Shown here piece by piece: positions 1 through 8,811 of a stretch of 64,000 nt of DNA. Below the pieces are notes generated by a model. It had not been told where the DNA came from. It worked only from the letters and a program-made list of their open reading frames with translations, and searched no databases. The DNA comes from Geodermatophilus ruber. Its GTDB lineage: Bacteria; Actinomycetota; Actinomycetes; Mycobacteriales; Geodermatophilaceae. Numbering within the stretch: the first letter of the stretch is position 1; every line of letters starts with the position of its first letter. The translations under genes were made by a program, and so were the position numbers. The stretch covers positions 124,001 to 188,000 of the forward strand of contig NZ_FOSW01000004.1 in NCBI RefSeq assembly GCF_900114385.1, in the 5' to 3' direction.

Positions 1-1060
1 GACCCTGGTCGGCGCCGCGGCGATGGCCGAGGCGAAGGCCACCACGCTGATCCTGGTCACCAACACGGTCGCCGGGCGGCAGTGGAAGCGGGAGCTCATC
101 GCCCGCACGTCGCTGACCGAGGACGAGATCGGCGAGTACTCCGGGGAGCGCAAGGAGATCCGCCCGGTCACCATCGCGACCTACCAGGTGATCACCACCC
201 GCCGGAAGGGCGAGTACCGGCACCTGGACCTGTTCGACGCGCAGGACTGGGGGCTGATCGTCTACGACGAGGTGCACCTGCTGCCCGCGCCGATCTTCCG
301 GCTCACCGCCGACCTGCAGTCCCGCCGCCGGCTGGGCCTGACGGCCACGCTGGTGCGCGAGGACGGCCGGGAGGACGACGTCTTCTCCCTCATCGGGCCG
401 AAGCGCTACGACGCCCCGTGGCGGGACATCGAGGCGCAGGGCTACATCGCCCCGGCCGAGTGCATCGAGGTGCGGGTCGCGCTCGACGACGAGGAGCGGA
501 TGACCTACGCGGTGGCCGAGCCGGAGGAGCGGTACCGGATCGCGGCGACGGCGTCCTCGAAGCTGCCGGTGATCCGCCGGGTGCTCGACCGGCACCCCGA
601 GGAGCAGAAGCTCGTCATCGGGGCCTATCTCGACCAGCTCGAGGAGCTCGGCACCGCGCTGGACGCCCCGGTCATCCAGGGCTCGACGACGAACAAGGAA
701 CGGGAGCGGCTGTTCGACCAGTTCCGCTCCGGCGAGCTGCGCACGCTCGTGGTGTCGAAGGTGGCGAACTTCTCCATCGACCTGCCCGAGGCCGCGGTGG
801 CCGTCCAGGTGTCGGGGACGTTCGGCTCCCGGCAGGAGGAGGCCCAGCGGCTCGGCCGGGTGCTGCGCCCCAAGGCCGACGGCCGGCAGGCGCACTTCTA
901 CACCGTGGTCAGCCGGGACACCCTCGACAGCGAGTACGCCGCACACCGGCAGCGGTTTCTCGCCGAGCAGGGCTACGCGTACACGATCGTCGACGCCGCC
1001 GACCTGGCCGGCCCCGGCGAGGTCAACGGCCCCGACTGGGTGGACGAGCCGGCCGACTGA
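1..1060 (+). CDS. XPB/Rad25-type DNA helicase, 5' end outside window
   Basis: C-terminal ~352 residues of a superfamily 2 helicase of the bacterial XPB (ERCC3) type, a 3'-5' DNA translocase linked to repair and transcription. The frame is open from the left edge (codons start at base 2), so the ATG at 23 is internal. The Walker A motif and N-terminal domain lie outside the window. Visible motifs: II (YDEVHLLPAP, about base 263), III (LGLTATL, about base 335) and VI (QRLGRVLRP, about base 845), with the conserved run GTFGSRQEEAQRLGR. The sequence closely resembles what I remember of mycobacterial XPB. A second helicase follows 183 bases downstream on the same strand. Confidence 0.93.
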   Translation, partial: TLVGAAAMAEAKATTLILVTNTVAGRQWKRELIARTSLTEDEIGEYSGERKEIRPVTIATYQVITTRRKGEYRHLDLFDAQDWGLIVYDEVHLLPAPIFRLTADLQSRRRLGLTATLVREDGREDDVFSLIGPKRYDAPWRDIEAQGYIAPAECIEVRVALDDEERMTYAVAEPEERYRIAATASSKLPVIRRVLDRHPEEQKLVIGAYLDQLEELGTALDAPVIQGSTTNKERERLFDQFRSGELRTLVVSKVANFSIDLPEAAVAVQVSGTFGSRQEEAQRLGRVLRPKADGRQAHFYTVVSRDTLDSEYAAHRQRFLAEQGYAYTIVDAADLAGPGEVNGPDWVDEPAD

Positions 1061-1220
1061 CGCCTCCGCTCACCTGCACCGGCCGCGCGCTCGAGGTCGC
1101 CCGGCGTGGCCCGGGCGACCAGCGACAAGCTGCTGACGGCGATGCCCTGACTCGTCTGGGAGACTGGGCACCCCCTGCCACACCCACGGCGGCACGCCGA
1201 GCTGCCCCGCCTGGATGGGC

Positions 1221-1240
1221 GTGTCGGACCGGTCCGACAC
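1221..1240. promoter_or_regulatory. 20-bp perfect palindrome before helicase start, candidate operator
   Basis: GTGTCGGACCGGTCCGACAC reads the same on both strands over 20 bases and ends three bases before the ATG at 1244. No Shine-Dalgarno sequence lies between it and that ATG. A repressor site overlapping the transcription start, or an RNA hairpin blocking initiation, are both possible. The binding protein is unknown. Confidence 0.5.
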
Positions 1241-1243
1241 ACG

Positions 1244-3046
1244 ATGACGCACGCGATGGGAGACACAGCACTGGCGCGCGCGCAGGCACCGGCGATCACC
1301 TCGGCACGGCCCCTCCGGGCGTGGCAGCAGGCGGCCCTGGAGCGGTACGAGGAGGCCTCACCGAAGGACTTCCTGGTGACCGCGACCCCGGGCGCCGGCA
1401 AGACCACCTTCGCCCTGACCCTGGCCGCGCGGCTGCTTCAGCGGCGCGAGGTGGCCCGGGTGATCGTCGTCTGCCCGACCGACCACCTGCGGCTGCAGTG
1501 GGCCGACGCGGCCGACCGGATGGGCATCGTCCTGGACCCGGGGCTGACCAACGCCGTCGGCCCGGTCCGCGCCGGCACCCAGGGCTACGTCACCACGTAC
1601 GCGCAGGTGGCCGGCAAGCCGATGCTGCACGCCGCCCGGGCGACCTCCGTCAAGACGCTGGTCATCCTCGACGAGGTGCACCACGCCGGCGACGGCCTCT
1701 CCTGGGGTGAGGCCATCGAGGAGGCCTACGGCTTCGCCGCCCGCCGGCTGTGCCTCACCGGGACGCCGTTCCGCACCAAGCCCGACGAGCGGATCCCCTT
1801 CGTGCGGTACGAGGAGGACGGCTTCGAGGGCGACGCTGGGGAGGCCGGCGCCGGGCTGGTCAGCCGCGCCGACTACACCTACGGGTACAAGGAGGCGCTG
1901 GCCGACAACGTCGTCCGGCCGGTCGTCTTCGCCGCCTACACCGGGACCTCGCGCTGGCGGAACTCCGCCGGCGAGGTGGTCGCCGCCTCCCTGTCCGAGG
2001 CCGGCACCCGCTCGGTGGAGATGCAGGCCTGGCGCACCGCCCTGGACCCCAAGGGCCAGTGGGTGCCGCACGTGATCGCGGCGATGGACGACCGGATCAC
2101 CCACCTGCGCGAGAACGGCATGCCCGACGCCGCGGGGCTGATCCTCGCCAGCGACCAGGACGACGCGCGCGCCTACGCCAAGATCGTCCGCCGGGTGACC
2201 GGCAAGGCCCCCGAGCTGATCCTCTCCGACGATCCCAAGGCGTCGAAGAAGATCGAGCGGTTCTCCACCGGGTCCGCGCGGATCGCGGTCTGCGTGCGGA
2301 TGATCTCCGAGGGCGTCGACGTCCCCCGGGCCGCCGTCCTGGCCTGGATGACCTCCTACCGGACGCCGCTGTTCTTCGCCCAGGCCGTCGGCCGCGTGGT
2401 CCGCTCCCGGGCGCCGCACGAGTCGGCCACGGTGTTCCTGCCCGCCGTCCGGCCGCTGCTGAGCCTCGCCGCGTCGATGGAGGAGCAGCGCAACCACGTC
2501 ATGCCGCCGCCGAAGACGCAGCAGGGCGACGAGCTGGACCTCGAGCCGCTGCCGCCCAAGGAACGCGCGGTCGACGGCGTCAAGCAGTTCGAGGCGCTGG
2601 AGGCCGACGCCCGGTTCGCGCACGTCCTGCACGGCGGGACGGCGCACACCGGCTCCGGGTCACCGGCCGTGGTCGCGCCCGAGGACGAGGAGTTCCTCGG
2701 CATCCCCGGTCTGCTCACCGCCGAGCAGACCGCCGAGCTGCTCGCCAAGCGCGACGACGAGCTGCGGCTGCGGATCGCCCAGCGGGCCCACCACGACGAC
2801 GAGGACGGCGGCCTGTTCCCCGTCGAGGACCACCCCGACGAGGACGACGCCGGCCGGTCGTGGCGCGACGCCGCTGAGCTGCGCCGGGAAATCAACCGGC
2901 TGGTCAGCCGGGTGTCGGCCAAGACCTCGACGCCGCACGCGGTGGTGCACACCCAGCTGCGCCAGTCCGTGCCCGGGCCGCCGTCGGCCTCGGCGTCGGT
3001 CGACGTCCTCCGCGCCCGCCGCGAGCGCCTGCGCACGATGCTCTGA
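1244..3046 (+). CDS. DEAD/DEAH-box superfamily 2 helicase
   Basis: 600-residue nucleic-acid-dependent ATPase with a ResIII-like N-terminal half. Motif I TPGAGKTT is at about 48-55, motif II DEVH at 143-146 and motif III TGTPFR at 172-177. The helicase C domain has motif V MISEGVDVP (about 353-361) and motif VI QAVGRVVR (about 380-387). An acidic linker follows (about 505-545) and then a basic C-terminal tail. It is cytoplasmic and cannot be assigned to a pathway; family members of this size are common in Actinobacteria. An in-frame ATG at 1256 is an alternative start. Neither start has a good ribosome site, and the 20-bp palindrome lies directly upstream. Confidence 0.85.
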   Translation: MTHAMGDTALARAQAPAITSARPLRAWQQAALERYEEASPKDFLVTATPGAGKTTFALTLAARLLQRREVARVIVVCPTDHLRLQWADAADRMGIVLDPGLTNAVGPVRAGTQGYVTTYAQVAGKPMLHAARATSVKTLVILDEVHHAGDGLSWGEAIEEAYGFAARRLCLTGTPFRTKPDERIPFVRYEEDGFEGDAGEAGAGLVSRADYTYGYKEALADNVVRPVVFAAYTGTSRWRNSAGEVVAASLSEAGTRSVEMQAWRTALDPKGQWVPHVIAAMDDRITHLRENGMPDAAGLILASDQDDARAYAKIVRRVTGKAPELILSDDPKASKKIERFSTGSARIAVCVRMISEGVDVPRAAVLAWMTSYRTPLFFAQAVGRVVRSRAPHESATVFLPAVRPLLSLAASMEEQRNHVMPPPKTQQGDELDLEPLPPKERAVDGVKQFEALEADARFAHVLHGGTAHTGSGSPAVVAPEDEEFLGIPGLLTAEQTAELLAKRDDELRLRIAQRAHHDDEDGGLFPVEDHPDEDDAGRSWRDAAELRREINRLVSRVSAKTSTPHAVVHTQLRQSVPGPPSASASVDVLRARRERLRTML

Positions 3047-3108
3047 TCAGACCGCGCGCCGCCGGCGCCGATCTCGTTGCGGTCCGGGTCGACGGACATC
3101 GCGGCAGG

Positions 3109-6087
3109 CTAGTGCGGCAGAAGGCCGCGGGCGGCGGCGATGGCCACGGCCTCGGTGCGGCCGCCCGCGCCCAGCTTGGCCAGGATGTTGCTGACGTGCA
3201 CGCTCGCCGTCTTCTCGCTGATGTAGAGCTCGGCACCGATCTGCCGGTTGGTCCGGCCCTGCGCCAGCAGCCGCACGACCTCGTTCTCCCGCGGGGTGAA
3301 CACCGCCGCGGGGTCCACGACGCGCCCGGCGCCGGGCAGGTCCAGGGGCAGCCGGCCGCGGCGGGCCAGCTCCGTCACCGCCGCGCGCAACGGGGCGGCC
3401 TCCAGCCGCGCCGCCACCTCCGCGGCCGCCCGCAGCTGCTCCGCGGCGCCGGCGCGGTCGTCGGTGGCCAGCAGCGCCTCGGCCAGCCGCCACTGGGACC
3501 GGGCCTGCTCGTAGACGTGCCCGTAGCCGAAGGCCCGGACGGCGGCGTCCCACAGCTCCGGTGCCGCCCGTCCCTGCAGCCGGGCCGCCTCGGCCTCCAC
3601 GCGGGCGAGCCAGGCGGCCGCCTCGACGCCGTACTCGCCGACCTTCCCCAGGTGCTCCTCGACGGCGGAGCGGGCCGCCGCGACGAGCTCCTCCCCCGTC
3701 GCCTCCCAGCGCCGCACGGCCGCGTCGTCGCCGAGCAGCCGGGCTCCCGCGGCCGCGTCGCCCACCGGCGCCAGCGCCATGGCGGCCAGCCGCACCACCG
3801 CCAGCCGGTCGACACCCCACGCGAGGTGGATCTGCTCGATCGCCGCCCGCGCCCGGTCCGCGGCTCCGCCGGCGTCGCCCGCCCAGGCGGCACGGTCGAT
3901 CTCGGCCCCGGCGGTGGCCAGCAGCAGGAGGACGTGCGCGTCCAGGTGCGCGGTCAGGCCCCGGGCCCAGGCCACCCGGTCCGCGACGGTGGGATCCCCC
4001 CGGCCGACCTGCACCAGCAACCCGGCGGCCCGGACGTGCCCGGCCATCTCCGGCACCCGGGTCAGCCCCTCGACCAGCTCGAGGCTGCCCGTCCAGTCCC
4101 CGGTGACGTAGCGGGCGACCACTCCCAGGTGGCGCAGCTCGGCGGCGTAGAAGGACCACTCGACGCCCACGTCGCCGGCCCGGGTCAGCGCCGTGTCGAT
4201 CCAGCGCAGTGCCGCGGCGAGGTCCCCGCCCTCGTACGGCACGACCGCCAGGTTGAACAGCACCCGCATCTCGACGTCGACGTCCCCCGAGCGGCGGGCG
4301 CGGACCAGCGCCTCCTCCAGCCGCGCGGTGACGACGGCCCGGTCCTCGCCGCCGCGCACCCGCGCCAGGGACACCGCGGTGTCGGCCCAGGCGCTGTCCA
4401 GACCCAGCGCGTCCGCGGCCGCCAGCGCCTCCCCGGCGGCCTCGTCCCCCTCGTCCCACCGGCCCACGGCGTAGCAGGTCCGGGCATGGGTGGCGGCGGC
4501 CCACGTCCGCACCGGGGACGGCGGATCGCGCGGCACCAGGGCCATGGCCGCGGCACTCTCGCGCATCGCGGAGGCCTGGTCCTCGATCCGCGCCAGCGCC
4601 TGGGCCAGCCGGTAGTGCACCCGCGCCCGGGCCGCAGGGTCGCCGTCGGGCCCCAGCAACTGCAGCGCCTCCCGCAGGAGCGCCACCGCCCGGTGCAGCT
4701 CGCCGGCGGTGCGGGCCGCGGACGCGCTGTCCAGCAGCAGCGCGGCGTGGTCGCGCCCGGCGCGCCCGGCGGCGTCGGGCACCGCCGGCCACAGCGCCAG
4801 CGCGGCCTCCAGGTGCTGCAGCTGCTCGGCCGGGGCGCCCACGCGGCAGGCCTCCACCGCGGCCTCCAGGGACGCCGAGAACGCGCCGGCCAGGTCGTTG
4901 CTGCCCCGGGCGTGGTGGGCCCGCTCGGCCGCGGTGCCGGCGCCGGGCGTCGCCGCCAGGTGCGCGGCGATCGCCGCGTGCAGCCGGACCCGTTCCCCCG
5001 GCAGCAGGTCGGCGAGCACCGCCTCGCGCAGCAGGGCGTGCCGGAAGCGGTAGCGGCCGTCGGCGGAGACGACGAGCAGGTGGTGGTGCACCGCCTCGGC
5101 CAGCGCCGCCTCCAGCTCGGCCGGCGCCAGCCCCGCGACGGCGGTCACCAGGTCGTGCCGCACCTGCCGCCCGGCCAGCGCGGCGACGCGCAGCACCCGC
5201 TGGGCCGCCTCCCCGAGCTGCTCCACCCGGGCCAGGAGCACGTCGGTGAGCGCCAGCGGCAGGGTCTCCCCCGCCAGCCCGGCGGCCAGCAGCTCCTCGG
5301 CGTAGAAGGCGTTGCCCTCCGCCCGGGCCACGACGTCGTCCACCGTGCGCTCGGCCACGCCGTCGGCCAGCCCCCGGACGAGCTCACCCACCGCCGCGTC
5401 CGGCAGGGGCCCGAGCTCCAGCCGCTCGACCCCCGGGAGGCGCACCAGCTCGGCGAGCAGCGGCCGCAGCGGGTGCCGGCGGTGCAGGTCGTCGGAGCGG
5501 TAGGAGACGACGACGGCCACCGGCTCGTCGGCCAGCCGGGCCAGCAGGTAGCGCAGCAGGTCGCGGCTGGAGCGGTCGGCCCAGTGCACGTCCTCGAGCA
5601 CGACCAGCAGCGGGGTGCCCGCCGCCAGCTCGGCCAGGAGCGCGGCCACCGACTCGAACAGCTGCAACCGGCCGTCGTCCAGCGCCGCGCGGGACCCCGG
5701 GTGCGGCAGGGGCCGGCCCAGGTCGGCGGCGTCGCCGGCCGGCAGCTCGGCCGCCGCCGGCGCGGGCCGGCCGGCGAGCAGCCCCGTGAGCGCGGGCTGC
5801 GCCGCGACCGTCAGCGGTTCGCCGGCGACCGGCCGCAGCAGGTCCACGAACGGCAGGTAGGGCAGGCCGACGTCGCCCAGGTCGACGCAGTGCCCGGTGA
5901 GCACCCGGACACCGCGCCCGGCCGCCCGCGCGCTCAGCTCGTCGAGGAGGCGGGTCTTGCCGACACCGGCGTCACCGGCGAGCAGGACCGCGCAGGTGCG
6001 CCCCTCGAGCGCCCGGTCGACCGAGGCCAGCAGCCGGTCGAGCTCCTCGGCCCGGCCCACCAACGGTCGATCGTCCCACTGCGGCAC
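3109..6087 (-). CDS. large ATP-binding LuxR-family transcriptional regulator (LAL type)
   Basis: About 992 residues: N-terminal AAA/STAND ATPase, TPR-like helical middle and C-terminal LuxR helix-turn-helix. Walker A GDAGVGKT is at 38-45 and a Walker B-like LLVVLEDVHW follows. The last ~65 residues (TPRENEVVRLLAQGRTNRQIGAELYISEKT...) are a typical GerE/LuxR DNA-binding domain. The frame stays open upstream to 6339, but that extension is Arg/Pro-rich and overlaps a better small ORF. I therefore chose the GTG at 6087, which precedes PQWDDRPLVGR. STAND regulators of this kind switch on transcription in response to a ligand. The ligand and targets are unknown. Confidence 0.87.
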   Translation of the reverse strand: MPQWDDRPLVGRAEELDRLLASVDRALEGRTCAVLLAGDAGVGKTRLLDELSARAAGRGVRVLTGHCVDLGDVGLPYLPFVDLLRPVAGEPLTVAAQPALTGLLAGRPAPAAAELPAGDAADLGRPLPHPGSRAALDDGRLQLFESVAALLAELAAGTPLLVVLEDVHWADRSSRDLLRYLLARLADEPVAVVVSYRSDDLHRRHPLRPLLAELVRLPGVERLELGPLPDAAVGELVRGLADGVAERTVDDVVARAEGNAFYAEELLAAGLAGETLPLALTDVLLARVEQLGEAAQRVLRVAALAGRQVRHDLVTAVAGLAPAELEAALAEAVHHHLLVVSADGRYRFRHALLREAVLADLLPGERVRLHAAIAAHLAATPGAGTAAERAHHARGSNDLAGAFSASLEAAVEACRVGAPAEQLQHLEAALALWPAVPDAAGRAGRDHAALLLDSASAARTAGELHRAVALLREALQLLGPDGDPAARARVHYRLAQALARIEDQASAMRESAAAMALVPRDPPSPVRTWAAATHARTCYAVGRWDEGDEAAGEALAAADALGLDSAWADTAVSLARVRGGEDRAVVTARLEEALVRARRSGDVDVEMRVLFNLAVVPYEGGDLAAALRWIDTALTRAGDVGVEWSFYAAELRHLGVVARYVTGDWTGSLELVEGLTRVPEMAGHVRAAGLLVQVGRGDPTVADRVAWARGLTAHLDAHVLLLLATAGAEIDRAAWAGDAGGAADRARAAIEQIHLAWGVDRLAVVRLAAMALAPVGDAAAGARLLGDDAAVRRWEATGEELVAAARSAVEEHLGKVGEYGVEAAAWLARVEAEAARLQGRAAPELWDAAVRAFGYGHVYEQARSQWRLAEALLATDDRAGAAEQLRAAAEVAARLEAAPLRAAVTELARRGRLPLDLPGAGRVVDPAAVFTPRENEVVRLLAQGRTNRQIGAELYISEKTASVHVSNILAKLGAGGRTEAVAIAAARGLLPH

Positions 6088-6143
6088 GCCGATGATCGTG
6101 GCACGGCCCTCCGACGGGACCGGAGCGACCGGGAGGGGACCGC

Positions 6144-6272
6144 TCAGCGGGCCCGACGGCGCCGGCGGGAGAACCAGGGGCCCGGCCGCGTGCGGGTTCC
6201 GCGGCCGATCGCCTGCAGCAGCTCGCGCCGGTAGGCCAGCTCGGCCTCGAGGCCGGGGTCGGGGTAAGGCAT
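6144..6272 (-). CDS. small ORF (42 aa), basic amphipathic peptide
   Basis: ATG at 6272 is preceded by a strong ribosome site (CAGGAGAGACGGTC then ATG). It encodes MPYPDPGLEAELAYRRELLQ followed by an Arg-rich tail ending in SRRRRAR. It lies just upstream of the LAL regulator in the same direction, in a different frame from the regulator's spurious upstream extension. It could be a leader peptide or a short membrane-associated protein. I recognise no family. The ribosome site is the main support. Confidence 0.45.
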   Translation of the reverse strand: MPYPDPGLEAELAYRRELLQAIGRGTRTRPGPWFSRRRRRAR

Positions 6273-6396
6273 GACCGTCTCTCCTGCGTCGTCGGGTGGG
6301 ACGACGTCGACGGTCGTGCTGAGGGGTCCGGCCCGGCATCGGGCGATCAGGCAGTCCCTGCCCCGCCCGGCCGGGTAAGGCCCTCAGGCAGGCCCC

Positions 6397-7704
6397 TCAG
6401 GTGAGATCGGTGCCCTTGGTCTCCCGGAGGGTGAGGACCGCGACGAAGGCGATCGCGGCGGCGACGGCCACGTAGACGAAGAAGATCAGCGGGCGGCCGG
6501 CACCCGACAGTGCGGTGATCACCAGCGGCGCGGTCCCGCCGAAGACCGCGACCGTGAGGTTGTACCAGGCGCCGATACCGGTGGCCCGCAGCTCGGTGGG
6601 GAACAGCTCGCTCATGATCGCGGGGGCGATCGAGGCCAGCAGCGCGTAGAGCCCCAGGCCCGTGCAGAAGACGACGATCAGCGAGAGCAGGTTGTCCTGG
6701 ACCAGGAAGGACAGCGGAACGATCAGCACCGCGTAGCCGCCCGCCCAGACCAGCATCTGCGGCTTGCGGCCGAACCGGTCCGACAGCGCACCGAACGGGT
6801 AGCAGAGCGCGACGAACAGCGCGGTGCCCAGCGACAGGGCGAGGAACACGTCACCGTCGTCGGCGCCCCGGAAAGTGATCGCGAACGGGGTCAGCGCGCT
6901 GAAGAACGTGTAGTAGGACAGCGTCGACAGCATCGTGAAGGCGATCAGCTGGACGACGGCCCTCGGGTGGTGCCGGATGGTCTGGCGCAGCGGGTCCTTC
7001 GTGGCGCGGGCCTTGGCCGCGTTCTCCTCGAACTGCTCGGTCTCCACCAGCGAACGGCGCAGCCACAGGCCCAGGATGCCGAGCAGGCCGCCGATGGCGA
7101 AGGCGATCCGCCAGCCGTAGGACTGCAGCTGCTCCTCGTCGAGCATGTTGGTCAGCAGCACGCCGAGCAGCGAGGCCAGCAGCAGCGCCGTCCCGGTGGA
7201 GATGTAGAAGAACGCCGAGTAGCGGCCGCGGCGGGCCGGCGGGGCGATCTCGGCGAGGTAGGCCGAGGCGTTGGAGACCTCGCCGCCCAGCGACATGCCC
7301 TGGGCGATGCGGGCCAGCAGCAGCAGGATCGGCGCCAGCCAGCCCACCGCCTCGTACGTGGGCAGGATCGCGATGGCCATGGACCCGCCGGCCATCAGCA
7401 GGATGGTCAGCAGCATCCCGGCCTTGCGGCCGCGCAGGTCGGCGAAGCGCCCGAGCAGCCAGCCGCCGAGCGGCCGGAAGAAGAAGGCGAGCGCGTAGGC
7501 GGAGGTGGCGCCGATCAGCGCGAGCGCCTCGTTCTCCGACGGGAAGAACTGGCCGGAGAAGTAGACGACGAAGGTGGCGTACACAGTCCAGTCGAACCAC
7601 TCGACGGCGTTGCCGATGCTCGCCGAGACCAGCGTCCGGACGGGGAGCCGGTGCGGTACCTCGACGGTCGTCGCGCTCGGCCCCTGCCGCACCGTTCCTT
7701 CCAT
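6397..7704 (-). CDS. MFS transporter, metabolite:H+ symporter (MHS) family
   Basis: 435 residues from the ATG at 7704. Longer in-frame extensions are Arg-rich and not credible. The first helix carries the MHS signature GNAVEWFDWTVYATF. The loop between helices 2 and 3 has GRFADLRGRKAG, and the loop between helices 8 and 9 has GALSDRFGRKP. About twelve membrane helices can be read. Family members import organic acids, osmolytes or shikimate with protons; the substrate cannot be read here. It stands alone between the LAL regulator and the scramblase-like gene, with a ~280-bp upstream gap for its own promoter. Confidence 0.9.
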   Translation of the reverse strand: MEGTVRQGPSATTVEVPHRLPVRTLVSASIGNAVEWFDWTVYATFVVYFSGQFFPSENEALALIGATSAYALAFFFRPLGGWLLGRFADLRGRKAGMLLTILLMAGGSMAIAILPTYEAVGWLAPILLLLARIAQGMSLGGEVSNASAYLAEIAPPARRGRYSAFFYISTGTALLLASLLGVLLTNMLDEEQLQSYGWRIAFAIGGLLGILGLWLRRSLVETEQFEENAAKARATKDPLRQTIRHHPRAVVQLIAFTMLSTLSYYTFFSALTPFAITFRGADDGDVFLALSLGTALFVALCYPFGALSDRFGRKPQMLVWAGGYAVLIVPLSFLVQDNLLSLIVVFCTGLGLYALLASIAPAIMSELFPTELRATGIGAWYNLTVAVFGGTAPLVITALSGAGRPLIFFVYVAVAAAIAFVAVLTLRETKGTDLT

Positions 7705-7986
7705 GGGAACCCACCACCCTCTGCCGCTTCTCGGTCTCCGAGACGACGGTAAGGCGGAGCCCGGACGGCGGCACCTCGAGCGCGGCAGTCGGGAGGAGAA
7801 GGGTCCGGACCGGATGCCGGCCGCCTCGCGGCGAGACGCACAACGCGGCTCCAGGCCCCCGACCGAGGTCGGGGCGGTAGTCCGCGAAGGCTGATAACCA
7901 AATGGCACCCGGGGGCACGAAGCACCCGGCCCGGACAGTCCCCAGGCTACCCCCATCCGCGGGGGGCTCACACGGGCCGGGACCGA

Positions 7987-8730
7987 TCAGTTGAAGCCGC
8001 GGTCGTCCTGCTTCAGGGCGGTGTCCACGGTGAGCGCCGAGGCGATGACCATGCTGGCCAGCGGCTCGGGCAGCCGGAAGTGGACGAGCACGACGTACCG
8101 GTCCGCCGTGGTGAACAGCGTCCGGGCCAGGCCCTCCCACTTCTTGGTGATCCGCGCGACCTCGGTGCCGGCGGCGTCGACGATCGCGAAGTCCCAGGCC
8201 CGCCAGTTCTCGGCCTGGATCGCACCGACGACCTGCCCGTCCACGACCAGGTCGAAGCGGATCTTGCCGAACACGTTGGCCTGGACGATCTCCCCGAGTG
8301 GCTGGCCGTCCGGCCGCTCGACGACGACCCGCGACTTCACGATCTTGGCCGGCCGGGTGAGCACCAGCACGGGACCGCGAGCGTCGCGGACCTCCAGCCG
8401 GTGGGTGAGGAACTGGTCGAGATTGGAGACGAACCGGACGGCCTTCTTCAGCGCGCTCTGCCCCACCTGGACGACCGCGCCGATCTGCTGGCCCTCGCCG
8501 TCGAAGACGGCGTACTCGTTGGTGAGCTCGATCAGCTTCGTCTTCTGCGAGACGACGAGGACCGGCTGGTCGTAGAGCGAGGGCCCGTGCGCCTGGGCGG
8601 TCACCGCCGGCGCCGGCGGGGCCGCGGCCTGCCCGACGTGGTCGGTCCAGCCCTGGCCGTCCCACCATCGGGTCGCGCCGCTGCCGGCGGGGTCGGGGTA
8701 CCAGCCGGGCGGCGGGGGCGGTTGCGTCAC
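7987..8730 (-). CDS. DUF2510 plus scramblase/LURP-one-like domain protein
   Basis: 247 residues. The N-terminus is a DUF2510 module (PPGWYPDPAG...RWWDGQGWTDHV, about 7-33) common in actinobacterial membrane-associated proteins. It is followed by a beta-rich tubby-like/phospholipid-scramblase-related domain (about 55-240) with FVSNLDQFLTHRLEVRD and AIQAENWRAWDFAIVD. The GTG at 8730 has no ribosome site and lies 7 nt after TAGCTT, suggesting leaderless translation. It is divergent from the M20 peptidase gene. Biochemical role unknown. Confidence 0.82.
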   Translation of the reverse strand: MTQPPPPPGWYPDPAGSGATRWWDGQGWTDHVGQAAAPPAPAVTAQAHGPSLYDQPVLVVSQKTKLIELTNEYAVFDGEGQQIGAVVQVGQSALKKAVRFVSNLDQFLTHRLEVRDARGPVLVLTRPAKIVKSRVVVERPDGQPLGEIVQANVFGKIRFDLVVDGQVVGAIQAENWRAWDFAIVDAAGTEVARITKKWEGLARTLFTTADRYVVLVHFRLPEPLASMVIASALTVDTALKQDDRGFN

Positions 8731-8737
8731 GGCGGCG

Positions 8738-8743
8738 AAGCTA
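8738..8743 (-). promoter_or_regulatory. -10-like hexamer TAGCTT, leaderless start
   Basis: TAGCTT ends 7 nt before the GTG at 8730 on the minus strand, so transcription would begin at or next to the start codon. Confidence 0.45.
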
Positions 8744-8799
8744 GCGTGCCTGCCCGGCAGCCTGTTCCCGGCTCGCCGCAGGGGCGCCGCCGGCCGTGC

Positions 8800-8805
8800 C
8801 AGACT
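8800..8805 (+). promoter_or_regulatory. -10-like hexamer CAGACT, leaderless start
   Basis: CAGACT ends 6 nt before the GTG at 8812 and no Shine-Dalgarno sequence is present. It mirrors the divergent minus-strand hexamer at 8738-8743. Confidence 0.4.
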
Positions 8806-8811
8806 CCGGCC

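Noticed and set aside
3112..6234. 1040-codon open frame on the plus strand
   Set aside because: Antisense shadow of the LAL regulator, whose ATPase and HTH motifs are clear.
6088..6339. N-terminal extension of the LAL regulator
   Set aside because: Arg/Pro-rich sequence unlike the family and overlapping the better-supported 42-aa ORF.
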